Source: Eonycteris spelaea (Eukaryota; Chordata; Mammalia; Chiroptera; Pteropodidae). From it: a stretch of 64,000 bases of DNA. Positions within the stretch are counted from its first letter, which is position 1. Every line of letters begins with the position of its first letter. The stretch spans positions 500,501 through 564,500 of the forward strand of contig PUFA01000210.1 of assembly GCA_003508835.1 (NCBI GenBank), written 5' to 3'. The position numbers and the translations under genes were made by a program. The notes beneath the pieces are model-generated. The model was given only the letters and a program-made list of their open reading frames with translations, was not told where the DNA came from and did no database searches. Below are positions 41,600 to 52,580 of the stretch, piece after piece.

Positions 41600-41765
41600 T
41601 CTTCACGTTCATAGTGTAATTTACAAAAATACCTGAAGTCATTGTCTTACCTACTCTTCACAATATTTAGGGAGTCAGGTGGGGGCGATTGACCCTTTAC
41701 AGCGGAGGAAACGGAGTCTCTGATGGACACAGAACCAGTGAGTGTCCCAGTGGAATCCTGCCGCT
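41600..41765 (-). mobile_element. MIR SINE, antisense
   Basis: 'gtcttacctactcttcacaa', 'gaccctttacagcggaggaa' and 'acagaaccagtgagtgtccc' fit an antisense MIR. Confidence 0.65.
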
Positions 41766-42879
41766 GGGCCAGCGCTCTTTCATCTGTACGATCACGCCTA
41801 AAGGTCTGGGGAGACTTCGTGTGTTTGTAGGTCGAGGACAGGGAGACTGAAGAGACACGAAGACACGCTCACAACTGATGGGCCTGGGAGATGGAGGGTC
41901 AGAGCCTAGCTAGGTCAGCCTGGGGGAAGAGGTTGGGCTCTGCTTTTGAGGTGGGAGTAAAGGAGCGGGAGGTTAGAGATACAGCCTGGCGAGGAAGGGA
42001 GGAAGGACATTCGGAAGACGTCAGAGACACAGAGCCAGTGGACACTAGAAACAGCCCAATGGAAAAGGCGAAGACATTTATGGAGCCACAACACAGGACT
42101 GAATGGGGGGCCGGAGGGCAGAGAGGACGAGGGTGCTGCAAGTCCCAAGGCTACAGGTGAGGTTGGAGCCACCTTTGTTGTGAGTGAACAAAGGGGCAAA
42201 GGGCCCCTCTCCTGAGGCCCTCAACACAGAAACCTCGAAGGCCAGGGAGCATGTCTTATGCACCCCCACACCCCGGGCCACGTGTCTGTCTTCTCTCCAC
42301 CCTTACCTGCACGTGGTTCCGCTGATGTTCTGGCGGTACTGCTCTTATTCCAGCCTGGCCCTAGGAGAAGAACCCATCAGCCCCTACTCAGTGTCAGGGT
42401 GGGCCGGGGTGGAGGTTGGCCATCCCTGGAGGTGCCGCAAGGTGGCGGTGGCGGGAGGCAGGGATGGGGAATGGACCCGAACGGATCTTCTCTCCGGAGG
42501 CAGGAGAATGAAGGCCATGATGACGGTTCTGCCAAAGCCTGGCTGGAAAACCGGGCCAGCTTCCTGCACACAAAGAGACCTCGCGAAGGTCTCTGAATCC
42601 ATGCCTTTGGCCTGGGAATCCAGGAGCATCTATCCCATAGGCCTTATGGTACTTCTTGGTCACTTACTGGCTGCCCCAACTTCTGCCCTTCCTGTCCAGG
42701 CTCACGGACTAGAATCCCAAGAATCTGCCTTCCTCACTTTCAGGAGGTCATCTCGTCCGGATGGTTGCAGTCCTTTAGGGAAGGAGCCCACATTGTCCTT
42801 GTTCTGAGGCCAACGCCTGCAGTCAAGGCGAAGCAGGGCCATGATGCCTCAAAGCTTCCTACCCGCCACCCCTTCCTGC
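41766..42879. other. Unique sequence with a 207-codon open frame
   Basis: The plus-strand frame 42184-42807 is the longest outside the CpG island on that strand. Its translation has no domain I recognise, no repeat of periodicity and no clear splice context, so it is not called as a gene. The part 41810-42060 may be more of the antisense L2 but the match is weak. Confidence 0.35.
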
Positions 42880-43130
42880 ACCAACGCGGGCTCCAACCTG
42901 CGTACCCTGAAGCAGGAGCGGACGACGTGTTGTGGGGCGCAGGCGCAGGGTTGGGGCGCATGCGGCTGCGGACACAGATAGCTGGGCCCTGCCTTCACTA
43001 ATGCCGGAACGCGTAGCATATCGGCTCCTCCTGAGGAGGAGACCCCGTGCTCTTCGTCTCAGGATCTTTGGGTTCAGTTTCTGTGGCTGCCTCCCCGCGG
43101 GGGTGACTAGAGTGGTTTCCCGGGACACAG
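42880..43130. promoter_or_regulatory. Small CpG-rich patch with NRF1-like motifs, possible alternative promoter
   Basis: A local cluster of CpGs stands out from CpG-poor surroundings. It contains GCGCAGGCGC (42937-42946) and GCGCATGCGG (42956-42965), both close to the NRF1 palindrome GCGCATGCGC. NRF1 sites are typical of CpG promoters. No following splice donor or coding start was recognised. Confidence 0.45.
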
Positions 43131-43304
43131 GACCTTCAGTGGGGAAACCTACAAAGTCTCGGAGACACTAGGATTAGTTGGTTACCCTAACTGTCCCACT
43201 TTCACTTCTAAAAATGTGCAGAGGTCAGGATCCCCAAATCCTATTGGGCACAGCCCTGATGTTCCTCTGGATGGTACAACCGGCACACGTAGTAAAGGAT
43301 AAGC

Positions 43305-43525
43305 CGCAGGGTGACAGCATGGTGTGTAGAAGTGGCTTTCGGACCTGTAAGCCTGGGTTGAAACCCCTTTGTCATTGTCTAGATGTGCAAGTTTGGGTGA
43401 GTTACTTGATATTTCTGAGTCTCAGTTTTCTTATCGGTGATAAGGGATGGTAATATCAATCTCGCAGGCTGTGAGGATTAAATGAGACTCTGTCAGGTGC
43501 ATGGCAGGGTGCCAGGCCCCTGTAG
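43305..43525 (+). mobile_element. MIR SINE, near full length
   Basis: Clear plus-strand MIR: 'gtaagcctgggttgaaaccc', 'tgagttacttgatatttctg', 'agtctcagttttcttatcgg', 'gtgaggattaaatgagactc', 'gcatggcagggtgccaggcc'. Confidence 0.85.
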
Positions 43526-43770
43526 GAGGAGGCAGTAAATTTCCCCCACTCCTCCCTCTCTTTCTTCCTTGCATTGGGGTGATACCCATTCTTCAGATGG
43601 AGGAGGCAAGGCTGATGAGCAAGAATCTTTCACTCTGAGTCAAAATGACAGAATCAGAAATCAACAACAGACTTGTAGCTCTTGTCTACCATCTTCCTAT
43701 TTGGGAGTAAACGAGAGCTTCTTTGTTGGTAATGTTTCCTGAACAAGGTGAAAGGAAACTTGTTATTTAT

Positions 43771-43817
43771 TTGTCCATCCATCTATCCATCCACCCATCC
43801 ATCCATCCATCCATCCA
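43771..43817 (+). repeat. (ATCC)n microsatellite at an L2 end
   Basis: About eleven tccatcc-type units. The array abuts the antisense L2 3' end, whose natural terminus is a tgaatgaatgaa-like repeat, so it probably grew from the L2 tail. Confidence 0.93.
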
Positions 43818-44110
43818 ACAAATATTCATGAGTACCTACTATGTGTCAGGCACTGTTCGGGTGCTGCGGATCAATGATCAACAAAACACAAATTTTCTGC
43901 CCTCATGAAGCTTATGTCCTGGAAGGGGAGACACATCATGATAAACATCTAGCTAGTGTAATGCATAGCAGTAATGATTGCTCTGAAGGGAAAACAAAGC
44001 AGATTAAGAGGGTAGAGAATGGTTGTGGCCTGGGGGGCATTATTCTATTGGGGTGACTAGGGAAGGCCTCGCTGAGGAGTGACATTCGATCTGAATCCTG
44101 AAAGAATGCA
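43818..44110 (-). mobile_element. L2 LINE 3' end, antisense
   Basis: Excellent match: 'caaatattcatgagtaccta', 'ctatgtgtcaggcactgttc', 'ccctcatgaagcttatgtcc', 'gactagggaaggcctcgctg', 'aggagtgacattcgatctga'. Confidence 0.85.
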
Positions 44111-46834
44111 TCCTGGTCTTAAGGCCTGAGGTCTCCTCCTCCTGGAGCTCCCAGCTCAGCCCAGCTGCCCCAGGGTGGAGTCAGCTGCCGAGGAGACAGT
44201 CAGTCCCTGGTTTGGGCTGTGAGGTAGGTGGCAGCGCAGCTGTTTGTACCAGCTGTCTTTCCAAGGCACTGACCCCTTTGCTGGTCTGAGCTTTTGGGAT
44301 AAGGGAGGGACCTGAGCTGGAAGATTAGTATTGAGGGTTGGATCGTACATAAATGGGCTACTTTGCTCCACTTGGGGGACGCTCTACATTTGGGAACAAG
44401 TGCGTTGCTTTCCTACACAGCTCTATTTCTTTGGCATCGCCTTTTCCTTTAAGAAAAAAATACAGCTCTGTTTGGATTGCATGGTAAATGATTTATGAAC
44501 ATTATTCTTCTCCCTTAGTTCTACCTGTAGGAACTCCAGCCCTCGCAATCCTTTTCATGTTGATTAAGTACATTTGAAAGCAAAAGGAGACTGTCTGAAA
44601 TTGCTTCACAATATAGACTAGCGGCTTCCCTGGACCCAGGAGGCATTCTTCATCTTCCCTTTGAAAGAGTTCCTTTGCAGCTGGTTAAGCAGCAGATCAG
44701 TCCAGAAGCATGTAGCCTGTCTTGTGTGTGCCGAAGGAGGCAGACAGAGCGTTCTCCCTGGAGCTGGTAGTTATGGATATGGGATCCTGGAATCTCTGGA
44801 TGGGGTGTTCTCCAGGAGACATCCTTCCAGTCGGGTGTGATTCCACCTGGCTTGGCCCTGACGGGTTAACCCTGGTCAGGAGGAAATGACGGTGTTCTTA
44901 AAGGGCCTGTCAGAGCTCAGTGTTGTCAGGGGACCCCACTGAGTAGGGCGGGGAGAGAGGAACATCACAGCCCATCTTGTATACTCTGGGTGGATGAAAG
45001 GCGTGTATGGAGAGAAGACACAACCCATGAGCCAGCTCCTAAGCTGAAGGTCCTGTTGGCTGGTTCTGTAGGTAGGGCAGGACCAGTGGCCTTCCTTAGT
45101 TCTTACCCCCGTCTGTTCATTACTGTCTGATGGAGATCTTGGATGCACACTTTGTAGGTAGGTAGATAATTATGGGTCTCTCCAGGGCTTCTGTCTGCAG
45201 GTCTCATAGCACAGACGAAGTATGACAGTGTCCCTGAACCTCTGGTCTGCCATAGGAATTGTGTGAAGTCCTCTCTTCTCTGCCTCCTTGCCCCACAGAC
45301 GTCCCTCTGCATTTCCATCTTTTGGTCTTTCAGATTCGGGTCTAAGGGTTTATTTAGAATTCCCCATCTTCTGAAAAGGGTGCTTCATCGAAGACAAGTT
45401 TTGTCCCTTCTGAGTTTTTCTGAGGCCAACTCTGCTTCTGTGTCAGCTGAGCCGAGCCTTGGGGCCAGCCTCAGAGATCTGCACCCTGCTGTCTCCGTGC
45501 CCCGCCATTGTGGAATACAGCCTCGGCCTGAGGGATTCAGAGTTGCACGAGAGGTTCTCATCCCTTTGCCAACACTCAGAGACGCGTGCGCCTCCCCCCA
45601 CCCTGCCCCTTCCATGTCCCTCTCTGTTCCTCTCCCTGCCCCACCTTGATGTGGTGGGCTCAGTCCCACCGAAGCGCCTCTTCACTTTGGGAGCCCCCTT
45701 CTCTCTTCATAGTAGCTCAAAGGGCCTTTTGAGTGGGGGAGTGGGGCACGGGCAGCTTGTGGGCCTGGGAGGAAAGATAAAGGCGTGAGCTCCCGCGAGG
45801 GCTTGAAGGGTCAGGGGCTGTGTATCTGGTGACTTCTGAAAGCCAGCTCCAACAAAGAGAAATCTGTGGTGGGAGAGCCTCAGAGAAGGAAATAAAATCT
45901 CCATGAAAACAAACTTTTGTTGGAAGCTTTCTCCTCTTGTTTTGGCAGCGTTGCTAAGTCCTACAAGGGGAAGGCCGTGTCTTCCGGAGCAGTTGGGAGG
46001 CTCTCGGATTGTCCAAATATCAGCTTGCGACTAGGGGACTGTTTTTCTTCCACCAGGAAGACGGGGCTTGGGAGTTAGTACAGTCGTAATTGGTTTTCTA
46101 ATCAAGGCTAGAATGAGATAAAGAAAAGCTGGGGGCAGTGCAAGAACTCTGGACTGTGTGTTAGGATCGTGGTGAGCACAGCGTGGTGTGTGTGTGAGAC
46201 ACAGTTCTGTGACTTGGCAGGGCCCTGCCATCCTCCAGGCCTCACTTTGAAAAATGGACAGAACTTGGCCAAGGTCTTCTAGCTAGAAATACAGGGTCCA
46301 AGCCAGGACGTAAACTTCTATTTTCCATTACCTATAATTCATAAAAAATAGAGGATAGAGGTGAAAGGAACTTTGGACAAGGCCAGGGAAGGTTGGATAG
46401 ACTATCAGTCTCCCTTCCTCAGGCCTGAGTGGGCACATACTACAGTTTAGTGTATGCATCTTGTTTTCCAGAGAAACTAGGAAATTCTTAAAGAAGGGCC
46501 TTTTCAGTTAGTCTTTGCTACTAAATTAAAATGGTCAACTCCGCTGCCTCTTCCAGTCTGATTTGGGGACACTGGGTCCTCGCAACTTTTGGGGAATGCA
46601 GAGAATGACGCTTTCTCTAAGTGCTGAGATGGTTTTAGGCTACGTAAGTAAGTACAAGGATATATTTTTTCTCCCTGGTGTCTGGGAGTGAAAGTGTAAG
46701 TATTTGTGTTGAGTCCAAGGCCCATCACATTGTCTTCTTCTGCCCTGCTCGGGGAGAAATCCTTTATAGTACAGTTGTCTGGCAGAGCCTAGAGAACTAT
46801 GGAGTGGCGGGTAGTCAAGGGTTAGGCAAGGATT
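44111..46834. other. Unique sequence with one AT-rich candidate element
   Basis: The block 44440-44640 is AT-rich, non-repetitive (gtaaatgatttatgaacatt, catgttgattaagtacattt) and resembles conserved non-coding DNA. A diverged plus-strand MIR may lie at 46140-46270. No exon recognised; open frames up to 128 codons at 45263-45649 have no known product. Confidence 0.38.
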
Positions 46835-46930
46835 GGGAAGAGCTGGGGTTTTGAATCTCTGCTCCTCACAGGCTGTGTGACGTTGGGCCCCATTTCTCTA
46901 ACAATAGACAGAGTGAGGGGAGGAGAGGGA
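46835..46930 (+). mobile_element. MIR SINE fragment
   Basis: 'gggttttgaatctctgctcc', 'ggctgtgtgacgttgggccc' and 'catttctctaacaatagaca' give the MIR core. Confidence 0.55.
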
Positions 46931-47504
46931 GAAGGAGGCAGAAGTTTGAGGAACCCTGGCGGGACTGACAGGACCGAGAGCTGGCCGGGAGCCAAGGCCA
47001 CTACCTGTCTTGCAGCCTTTGTCCCCACTCCCTTCCTAGCTGGAGGCCAAGGCTGCTGCTGTGTTTGCTGGTTTGGGAAGGTGTGTGTGTGTCCCCCTCT
47101 GCCTGCTCCCGTGCCCTGAACGTCTTTGAAAACTGAGTGACAGGTGGGCAGAAGTGCCTCCCCAGAGTCCTCTCTCTGACTGGAGAGGCTCTGATAAGCC
47201 GGATTTGGGAAGGTCCGTCCAGGAAGCCTGACCAAATTACAGAAGGCACCTTCTGCCTCTCTTCTTCCCTCTGCTGCCCCTTCAGCAGCCTTTCCGAGTC
47301 AGTCACGGGCTAATAACAGAGCTGGTGATGCTGGTCAGAACTGCCTTCAACAGGGGGCCATTGTTAAGAGGCAAGTTTATAGGTGCAATTTCCCATGCTG
47401 ACCGCATGCAGAGTTCATGTGGGACAGGTTTGGGCTTGACGTGGCCAGGGCGTGAGTGTGCATGAAGTCAGCAGGAGGCCAGTCTGTGCAAGCTCACCTC
47501 CCCC
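46931..47504. other. Unique sequence, nothing coding recognised
   Basis: No repeat or exon recognised. Confidence 0.4.
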
Positions 47505-47695
47505 CAACACACACACACAAGTACGCACATGCACTCATGTGCATACACACATGCACGGTCATACCCAGAAGTCACACACAGTCACACAGTCATGTACACA
47601 TGCGCACATGCGCAAACATAGAATCATACAGTCACACACGTGCACACACATACAGAGTCACACGTACATGCGCAGTCATACACACACGCAGAGGC
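47505..47695 (+). repeat. Degenerate CA/ACATGC-rich tract
   Basis: About 190 bases of imperfect alternating sequence built from cacaca, acatgca and gtcacaca units. It is an old, mutated microsatellite with Z-DNA potential. Open frames rich in His/Thr across it are artefacts of the repeat. Confidence 0.9.
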
Positions 47696-47859
47696 ATGCT
47701 GGTGATAGGAGAGAAATCTTTCCTAAGAGCTCCTTCTGTTCATTCTACCATTTCCCTCCTTTTGCTCACTTCTGGCTCTCCCTCTTTCCTCTTTCCCCTC
47801 CCTGGGTCCCCTCCCAATTTATCAGCAGAAACACAAGTCCTGGATTTGTGATTTGGAGG

Positions 47860-48070
47860 CAACGAGCAGTAGTGAAAAGAACTCCATTCCGAAAGCCAAA
47901 CAGAGCTGGGTCGAGACCCCAACTACCCCACTTCACTGGTGTGTGCCATGGACACCCCGGGCCTGTCGCTGAACGCCTCTAAGCCTTGCTTTTCTCCTCT
48001 GTCGAAGTGGACTGAAAGCACAGCTCACAGGGTTGCCGTGAGGCGTGTGCATGGTGACAGGCACACACCA
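47860..48070 (+). mobile_element. MIR SINE
   Basis: 'tccattccgaaagccaaaca' and 'gggcctgtcgctgaacgcct' then 'tttctcctctgtcgaagtgg' and 'cacagggttgccgtgaggcg' follow plus-strand MIR order with many CpG-type changes. Confidence 0.65.
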
Positions 48071-48254
48071 CGCAGCACAGGCTGGCGCACGGGGCGCACT
48101 CGGCGGGCGCTGGCTCTCTCCTCTCCCGCTTCCCGTGAACGCTTTTCCGCTGTCTGGTCATCATATCGGTGTTCGGGGTCTAGGGCAGTGGTTAGGGTCT
48201 GCTGTATGTGGACTGGCTCTTTACCTCGGGGCTGATTTCCGCTCCAAGGGAGAA
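48071..48254. other. Unique, locally CpG-rich stretch
   Basis: CpGs cluster at 48085-48160 (gcgcacggggcgcactcggc). Too short for a CpG island. Partly the decayed MIR edge. Confidence 0.35.
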
Positions 48255-48425
48255 AATGGCATGTCGTTTACTCAGCACTTCCTGTGAGACAGTTACACTC
48301 AGTCCATCTTCACAACAGCCCGCTCATCCCTTTTTCCCAAATAAGGCAGCTGAGGCACAGAAGGCTGAAGTAAATTCTCTCAGTTCACACAGCTGGTTAG
48401 GTGACCAGGGACCTAGGTCCTAACC
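48255..48425 (-). mobile_element. MIR SINE, antisense
   Basis: 'tactcagcacttcctgtgag', 'catcttcacaacagcccgct', 'aataaggcagctgaggcaca' and 'ttcacacagctggttaggtg' give a clear antisense MIR. Confidence 0.78.
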
Positions 48426-49225
48426 CGACTTTCTGCTGAAGTAGATGATTTGTTCAGCATTGCGGACACTGTCACAGAGGCCATGCCTGAGGCAAAGGGC
48501 ACCCATTAATCTGATGATTTAATAGCCCATCTACTTCCCTTCTTAGAGCCGGCCCATTTGGATGGACCTTTCTTCTAGCTTCTCTGTAAAGTGACATGGA
48601 CTTTGGTAGGGCCGAGGCTGGGGGAGATCTGAGGGGGGATCTGTGGGAACACATGAGATGAGAGCAGGGAGCTATGTTCAGGTTTGCAAACAATGGTTGC
48701 ACGCCTGTCATGTGCTGAGTCCTGAGCTAGGTACTGGGGGTACAGAAATGAGTAAGATTTTGTCCCTGCCCTAAAGGAATCCAGGCAGGGTGGGGGCTAA
48801 GGCATGCGAAAAGATGTGTAGACAATGAGGTTAGTGCAATCATAGAGGAAAGGGCTGGATTCTGCATGGCAGTGACGGAGTAGGGACGGGGGCCTGGTCT
48901 GAAATTTGTTTGGCGGAGGTGATGATAGAACAGACTGTCCCAGAAATTAGGGGAAGGAGGGAAAGGGCCCTCTAGGGAGGGGGGAAGGGTGAACAACAAT
49001 GTTGGGGTGTGAAACACCAAGAGCAGGAAGGGAGAAGTGGGCAGGGACAGACTCAGAGCTGAGGCACTTGGATAAAATTTTGCCGATGAGGGGGAGCTTC
49101 TGCTACTGAGGGAGGGGGAACTATTTATTATTTGAAATAGGGGAGTGGCATTGTCAGGTTTACATTCTAGAACACTGGCCTCAGCAGGAGTGGGGATGGA
49201 CTGGAAAGAATCAGACTTTCGTAAG

Positions 49226-49599
49226 AACGTTTAAGGTGTGTACCAGTTAGAATGCCTTTGGCAGAAAGTAGCAGCCAACCCAACCCCAAGTATCTTAAAC
49301 AGCACAAAATTCATTTTCTTATTTATTGTGAAGTTCAGAACCAGGACTGCTCCAGGGTTGGATAAATTCGGTGGCTTGGTGACATCGGCAGGCACTCAGG
49401 TTCTTTCTGCGTCATCCTCTGGGTATCAGTTCTGTTTTCAGACCAGTTTTCCTCTCGGGCGTCCAATGGCGGCCGCAGATCCAGGCATCGCACCAGTGTC
49501 CGGGCTGGCAGCTGAAACCAGTGAAACGGTGAACTGTGAAACCGTGGGAGTAATGGAGGCTGTGACAAATGGCCTGTTGGAATTTAAGTAAAAATTTTA
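49226..49599. mobile_element. Probable ancient repeat, family uncertain
   Basis: 'tgcctttggcagaaagtagc', 'cacaaaattcattttcttat' and the CpG-bearing text near 49460-49510 resemble a common old repeat (LTR or L1 3' type) found next to L1 copies, but I cannot name it. A 117-codon open frame lies here and has no recognised product. Confidence 0.35.
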
Positions 49600-50511
49600 G
49601 ACAGCACCAGCAAAATATTTTAAGCGAAGTCAAGAGACAAGTGAGAAACTGGAAAAATATTTTAGCAATTCACATTACAGGGCTGTTCTTCTTAACGCAC
49701 ACAGAGTTCCTAAAAATTAACATCAAAATACAACCCAATAGAAAAAAATGGGCAAAGAATTCAAACAGACTATTTACACACACACACACACACACACACA
49801 TGCACACACACACACACACACAAATGGTTCTTAACATATGAGAGGATGTTCAATCTTACACATAATAAGAGAAATGCAAATAAAAACTATCCTGAGATAG
49901 CATTATTCATTCATCTCTTAAATGGGCAAAAATTCAAAAAGTCTGTTATGATACTGTATTGGCAGGCTCTGGGGAAACAGCTTATCTTATAGTGTAAATC
50001 AGTACAACCCCTTCGGAGGTCAATTTGGCAATATCTATCGAAATTATAAATCATTTGCCTTTTGACTCAGCAATTTCAGAATGGGAAATTGCTCTTAAGA
50101 TATACTTGCACATTTATAAAATGACATATGTTAAGTTTATTATTTGCAACACTGTTTGTAATAGAAAACAATTGGAAAGAACCCAAATGTCCATCAACTG
50201 GGGACCAATTCGTTAAATGATGGAATATCCCGACAATGGAATACTATGCATTTAGAAAGAGGAATGGGGAAGCTCTCTTTGTACTGATATGGAAAGATCT
50301 CCAAAAATATATTAAGTGTAAAGACAAAAAATCCACCAAGGTTTAGAAAAATGTGCATAGAAAATGAAAAACAAGACTCCATATTTGTGTTTATTGGACA
50401 AGTGGGAAACAGGAATGAGAGGGAGACATTTCAATATATACTTTCATATACTTTTTGATTTTTGAACTGTTACATATTACCTTTTTAGAAACAAAACAAA
50501 ACAAAAAAAAA
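49600..50511 (+). mobile_element. Old L1 LINE 3' end, sense, with A-rich tail
   Basis: Sense L1M landmarks: 'tagaaaaaaatgggcaaaga', 'gagaaatgcaaataaaaact', 'aacccaaatgtccatcaact' and 'gacaatggaatactatgcat'. It ends in an A-rich tail (50490-50511). A CA microsatellite has grown inside it. ORF2 is broken. Confidence 0.9.
49776..49822 (+). repeat. (CA)n microsatellite inside an L1
   Basis: About 23 CA units with a single TG interruption at 49801-49802. Likely polymorphic. Confidence 0.95.
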
Positions 50512-50690
50512 CCAGAAACACTATTCGAATCCCACAAAAATGTCTGAAAGGAATTGCTGATTTTCACTCTGAATTATGCAGGTAGCGGAGATGGAAAGGG
50601 ATAGATTTGAGAAATCTAGGCGTGAATCCCCCTGGGTTGGATGTGGGAGTGAGAGAGCAGAGGCAGAATCAAAGGTGGTTCAAAGAGTGG

Positions 50691-52445
50691 GCAACTGATG
50701 GACGATGGAACCCTTCTGAGGTGGGAACACCGGAGAGAAGCATATGGGAGGCAGCAAGGAAGCCTGGGAATCATTTCACCTGTTGAGCCTAGGCTCTGCA
50801 ACCCAGTCTCGAGTACCTTGTCTTATTTCTCCATCTGCCCATAGGCAATATTTCTGGCTACAGACTTCTGGTTTTCTGGTGACCTTCCCTCCAGCCAGAC
50901 ACACAGTCAGCACAGCCCCTTGGCCATGAATCCCGAGACAGGGTTGGGTCTGTCGGCAGCTCTGGGCAGCAGCCTGAGCATGGGGGTCTTCCAGGAAGTG
51001 GAGGGACTGGATGTCTGTAGCGCTGGCGACAGGGAGGAGGCCTGTCTAAATGGACACAGCAGCAGAAACCTCACATTCCCCACTGGGTCAGCATGTCCCA
51101 GAGAAAAGGGCAGGTCTTTCTGCTTCTTTTCTCATCTTCACTTTAATTCTTTCTGCAGAATTCATCTGTCGCTGGAGAGGACTCTGGGGCCGTGAGCCTG
51201 CCGCTAGGGCATCCCAGGAGATAGTGACCTGTGTTCTCCCAGGACAGTTGTCAGCCCAGAGGTACCATGGCACCAACGGCTGTGGGAGAGGTGAACTCTG
51301 AAGACGGGACCTGTAGGCAGAACAAACATGTGTTATGTAGCATTCATGTGAGAAGCGTGACAAGATGAGATGTTTGGGGAGTGCACCTACCCTTTACTGA
51401 CCAGAGCAGTTCCCCCAGCTCTGAGCCCTGCTCCAGGCCCATCTACAGAGCTGGGGGCAAGAAAGAACAATAGACTTGTAGTTAACGCAGCTGTGCTGGT
51501 TGGCCTTGGGAGTTGTGAACTGGTATGTGAAATGTGGCCATACTCTTGGTTTTAGTTGTAGCTGGGAGAGATTAGAAGACAATTAATAAATCATTTAGTG
51601 CCCGAGTTTAAGTAACTTATTATTATGGGCTGCATATCTTTATTATGCTTCACTGAGCAACATTGGCAAAATTTCCTTCAAATGTCACACAATTCGTATG
51701 CAATTTGTTTCGGAAGTTTGTTTTTTTTTTTTTTTTTTAAGGCATATATAAATTATTAACCTGAATTCTTCAGGACAGATTGCCAGAGTCCCAATCCCCA
51801 CCATCCCCTTATGAGTCTCGTAAAGACTTCCTCTTCCCAAAATGATGCCTATGCCAGGCCTGCTATCCCAGGGTCTAGGGAGAGGATGCAGAACCACTGG
51901 CTGTCTCCTCAGGTTTGGCACCTGGACAGAGACCTAAAGGGGCTGTGAAGAGAATACACGTGTTTTGGATGATTGGCTAGAGGCTGGAGGGAAACAGTTG
52001 ATCAGAAGCCTTCCTGTCAAAGCTTTGGTGAAAATAAATCAGGCTGGCAGGGTGGGTCAGTTCTTAGGTAAAACAGGGATCCCGTTGACTAGGGAGCTGG
52101 GAGACACTGATGGCTCCAAACTTTTGATTTCATCGATGGGAAGCCAGGCCCACAGAGGCCTATGACTTTCTCTAAGACGCATGAGAGAAACTTTTCCACG
52201 TTTCTCAAGGCCTGCGGCTATGTTGTTTTTGTTTTTCTTGGTGGTGCACTTTAATGTTTGGGTAAGATGATATTTTAGTTGCTGCCTGAATTATTACAGC
52301 CCCTCCCCACAAAGATTCTCACGTGAGTAGCGAGGGACTGAGTGAGTCAAAGGACAACCTGACTGGCTCGCCCTCCTCCTTCCGGTGCCTTTTAACACTG
52401 TATGACATGCATATGTTCAACACCTAATGTATAATAGGTGCTCCT
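50691..52445. other. Unique sequence with an AT-rich candidate element
   Basis: No exon recognised. The block 51550-51780 is AT-rich, complex and non-repetitive (gacaattaataaatcattta, gtaacttattattatgggct, cacaattcgtatgcaatttg) around an 18-T run at 51721-51738. It is one of the strongest-looking conserved-element candidates here, by texture only. Confidence 0.38.
51721..51738 (+). repeat. Poly-T run, 18 bases
   Basis: Eighteen consecutive T inside an otherwise complex AT-rich block. It is not preceded by a recognisable retroelement body on the minus strand. Confidence 0.93.
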
Positions 52446-52580
52446 GATGCGTGTGTGCCTACGTGTGAGTGTGTACATGTGCACGTGAGTGTGTGCACAT
52501 GTGTACGTAGGTACATGTGCGTGCACATGTGTGCATGCGTGTACCCAGACAGACATGCGTGCATGTCTGTGTGTATGCAT
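52446..52580 (+). repeat. Degenerate TG-rich tract
   Basis: About 135 bases of gtgtgtg, acatgtgcacgtg and similar alternating units. Opposite strand sense to the CA tracts at 47.5 and 49.8 kb. Z-DNA-prone. Confidence 0.9.

Larger units (their letters stand above)
48690..50690 (-). mobile_element. L2 LINE, antisense, split by a 1.3 kb L1-containing insertion
   Basis: The left part, 48690-49225, has 'catgtgctgagtcctgagct', 'ggtactgggggtacagaaat' and 'gggagtggcattgtcaggtt'. The right part, 50580-50690, has 'gtagcggagatggaaaggga' and 'gttggatgtgggagtgagag'. Both are antisense L2 in consensus order. The intervening DNA (49226-50511) is a later insertion. Confidence 0.7.

Noticed and set aside
43169..43300. 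Possible third copy of the hAT-like MITE (ttggttaccctaactgtccc)
   Set aside because: Only one end resembles the family; the rest does not follow its order.
47452..47982. 176-codon plus-strand frame with His/Thr repeats
   Set aside because: It reads through the degenerate CA microsatellite, which gives repetitive codons without stops.
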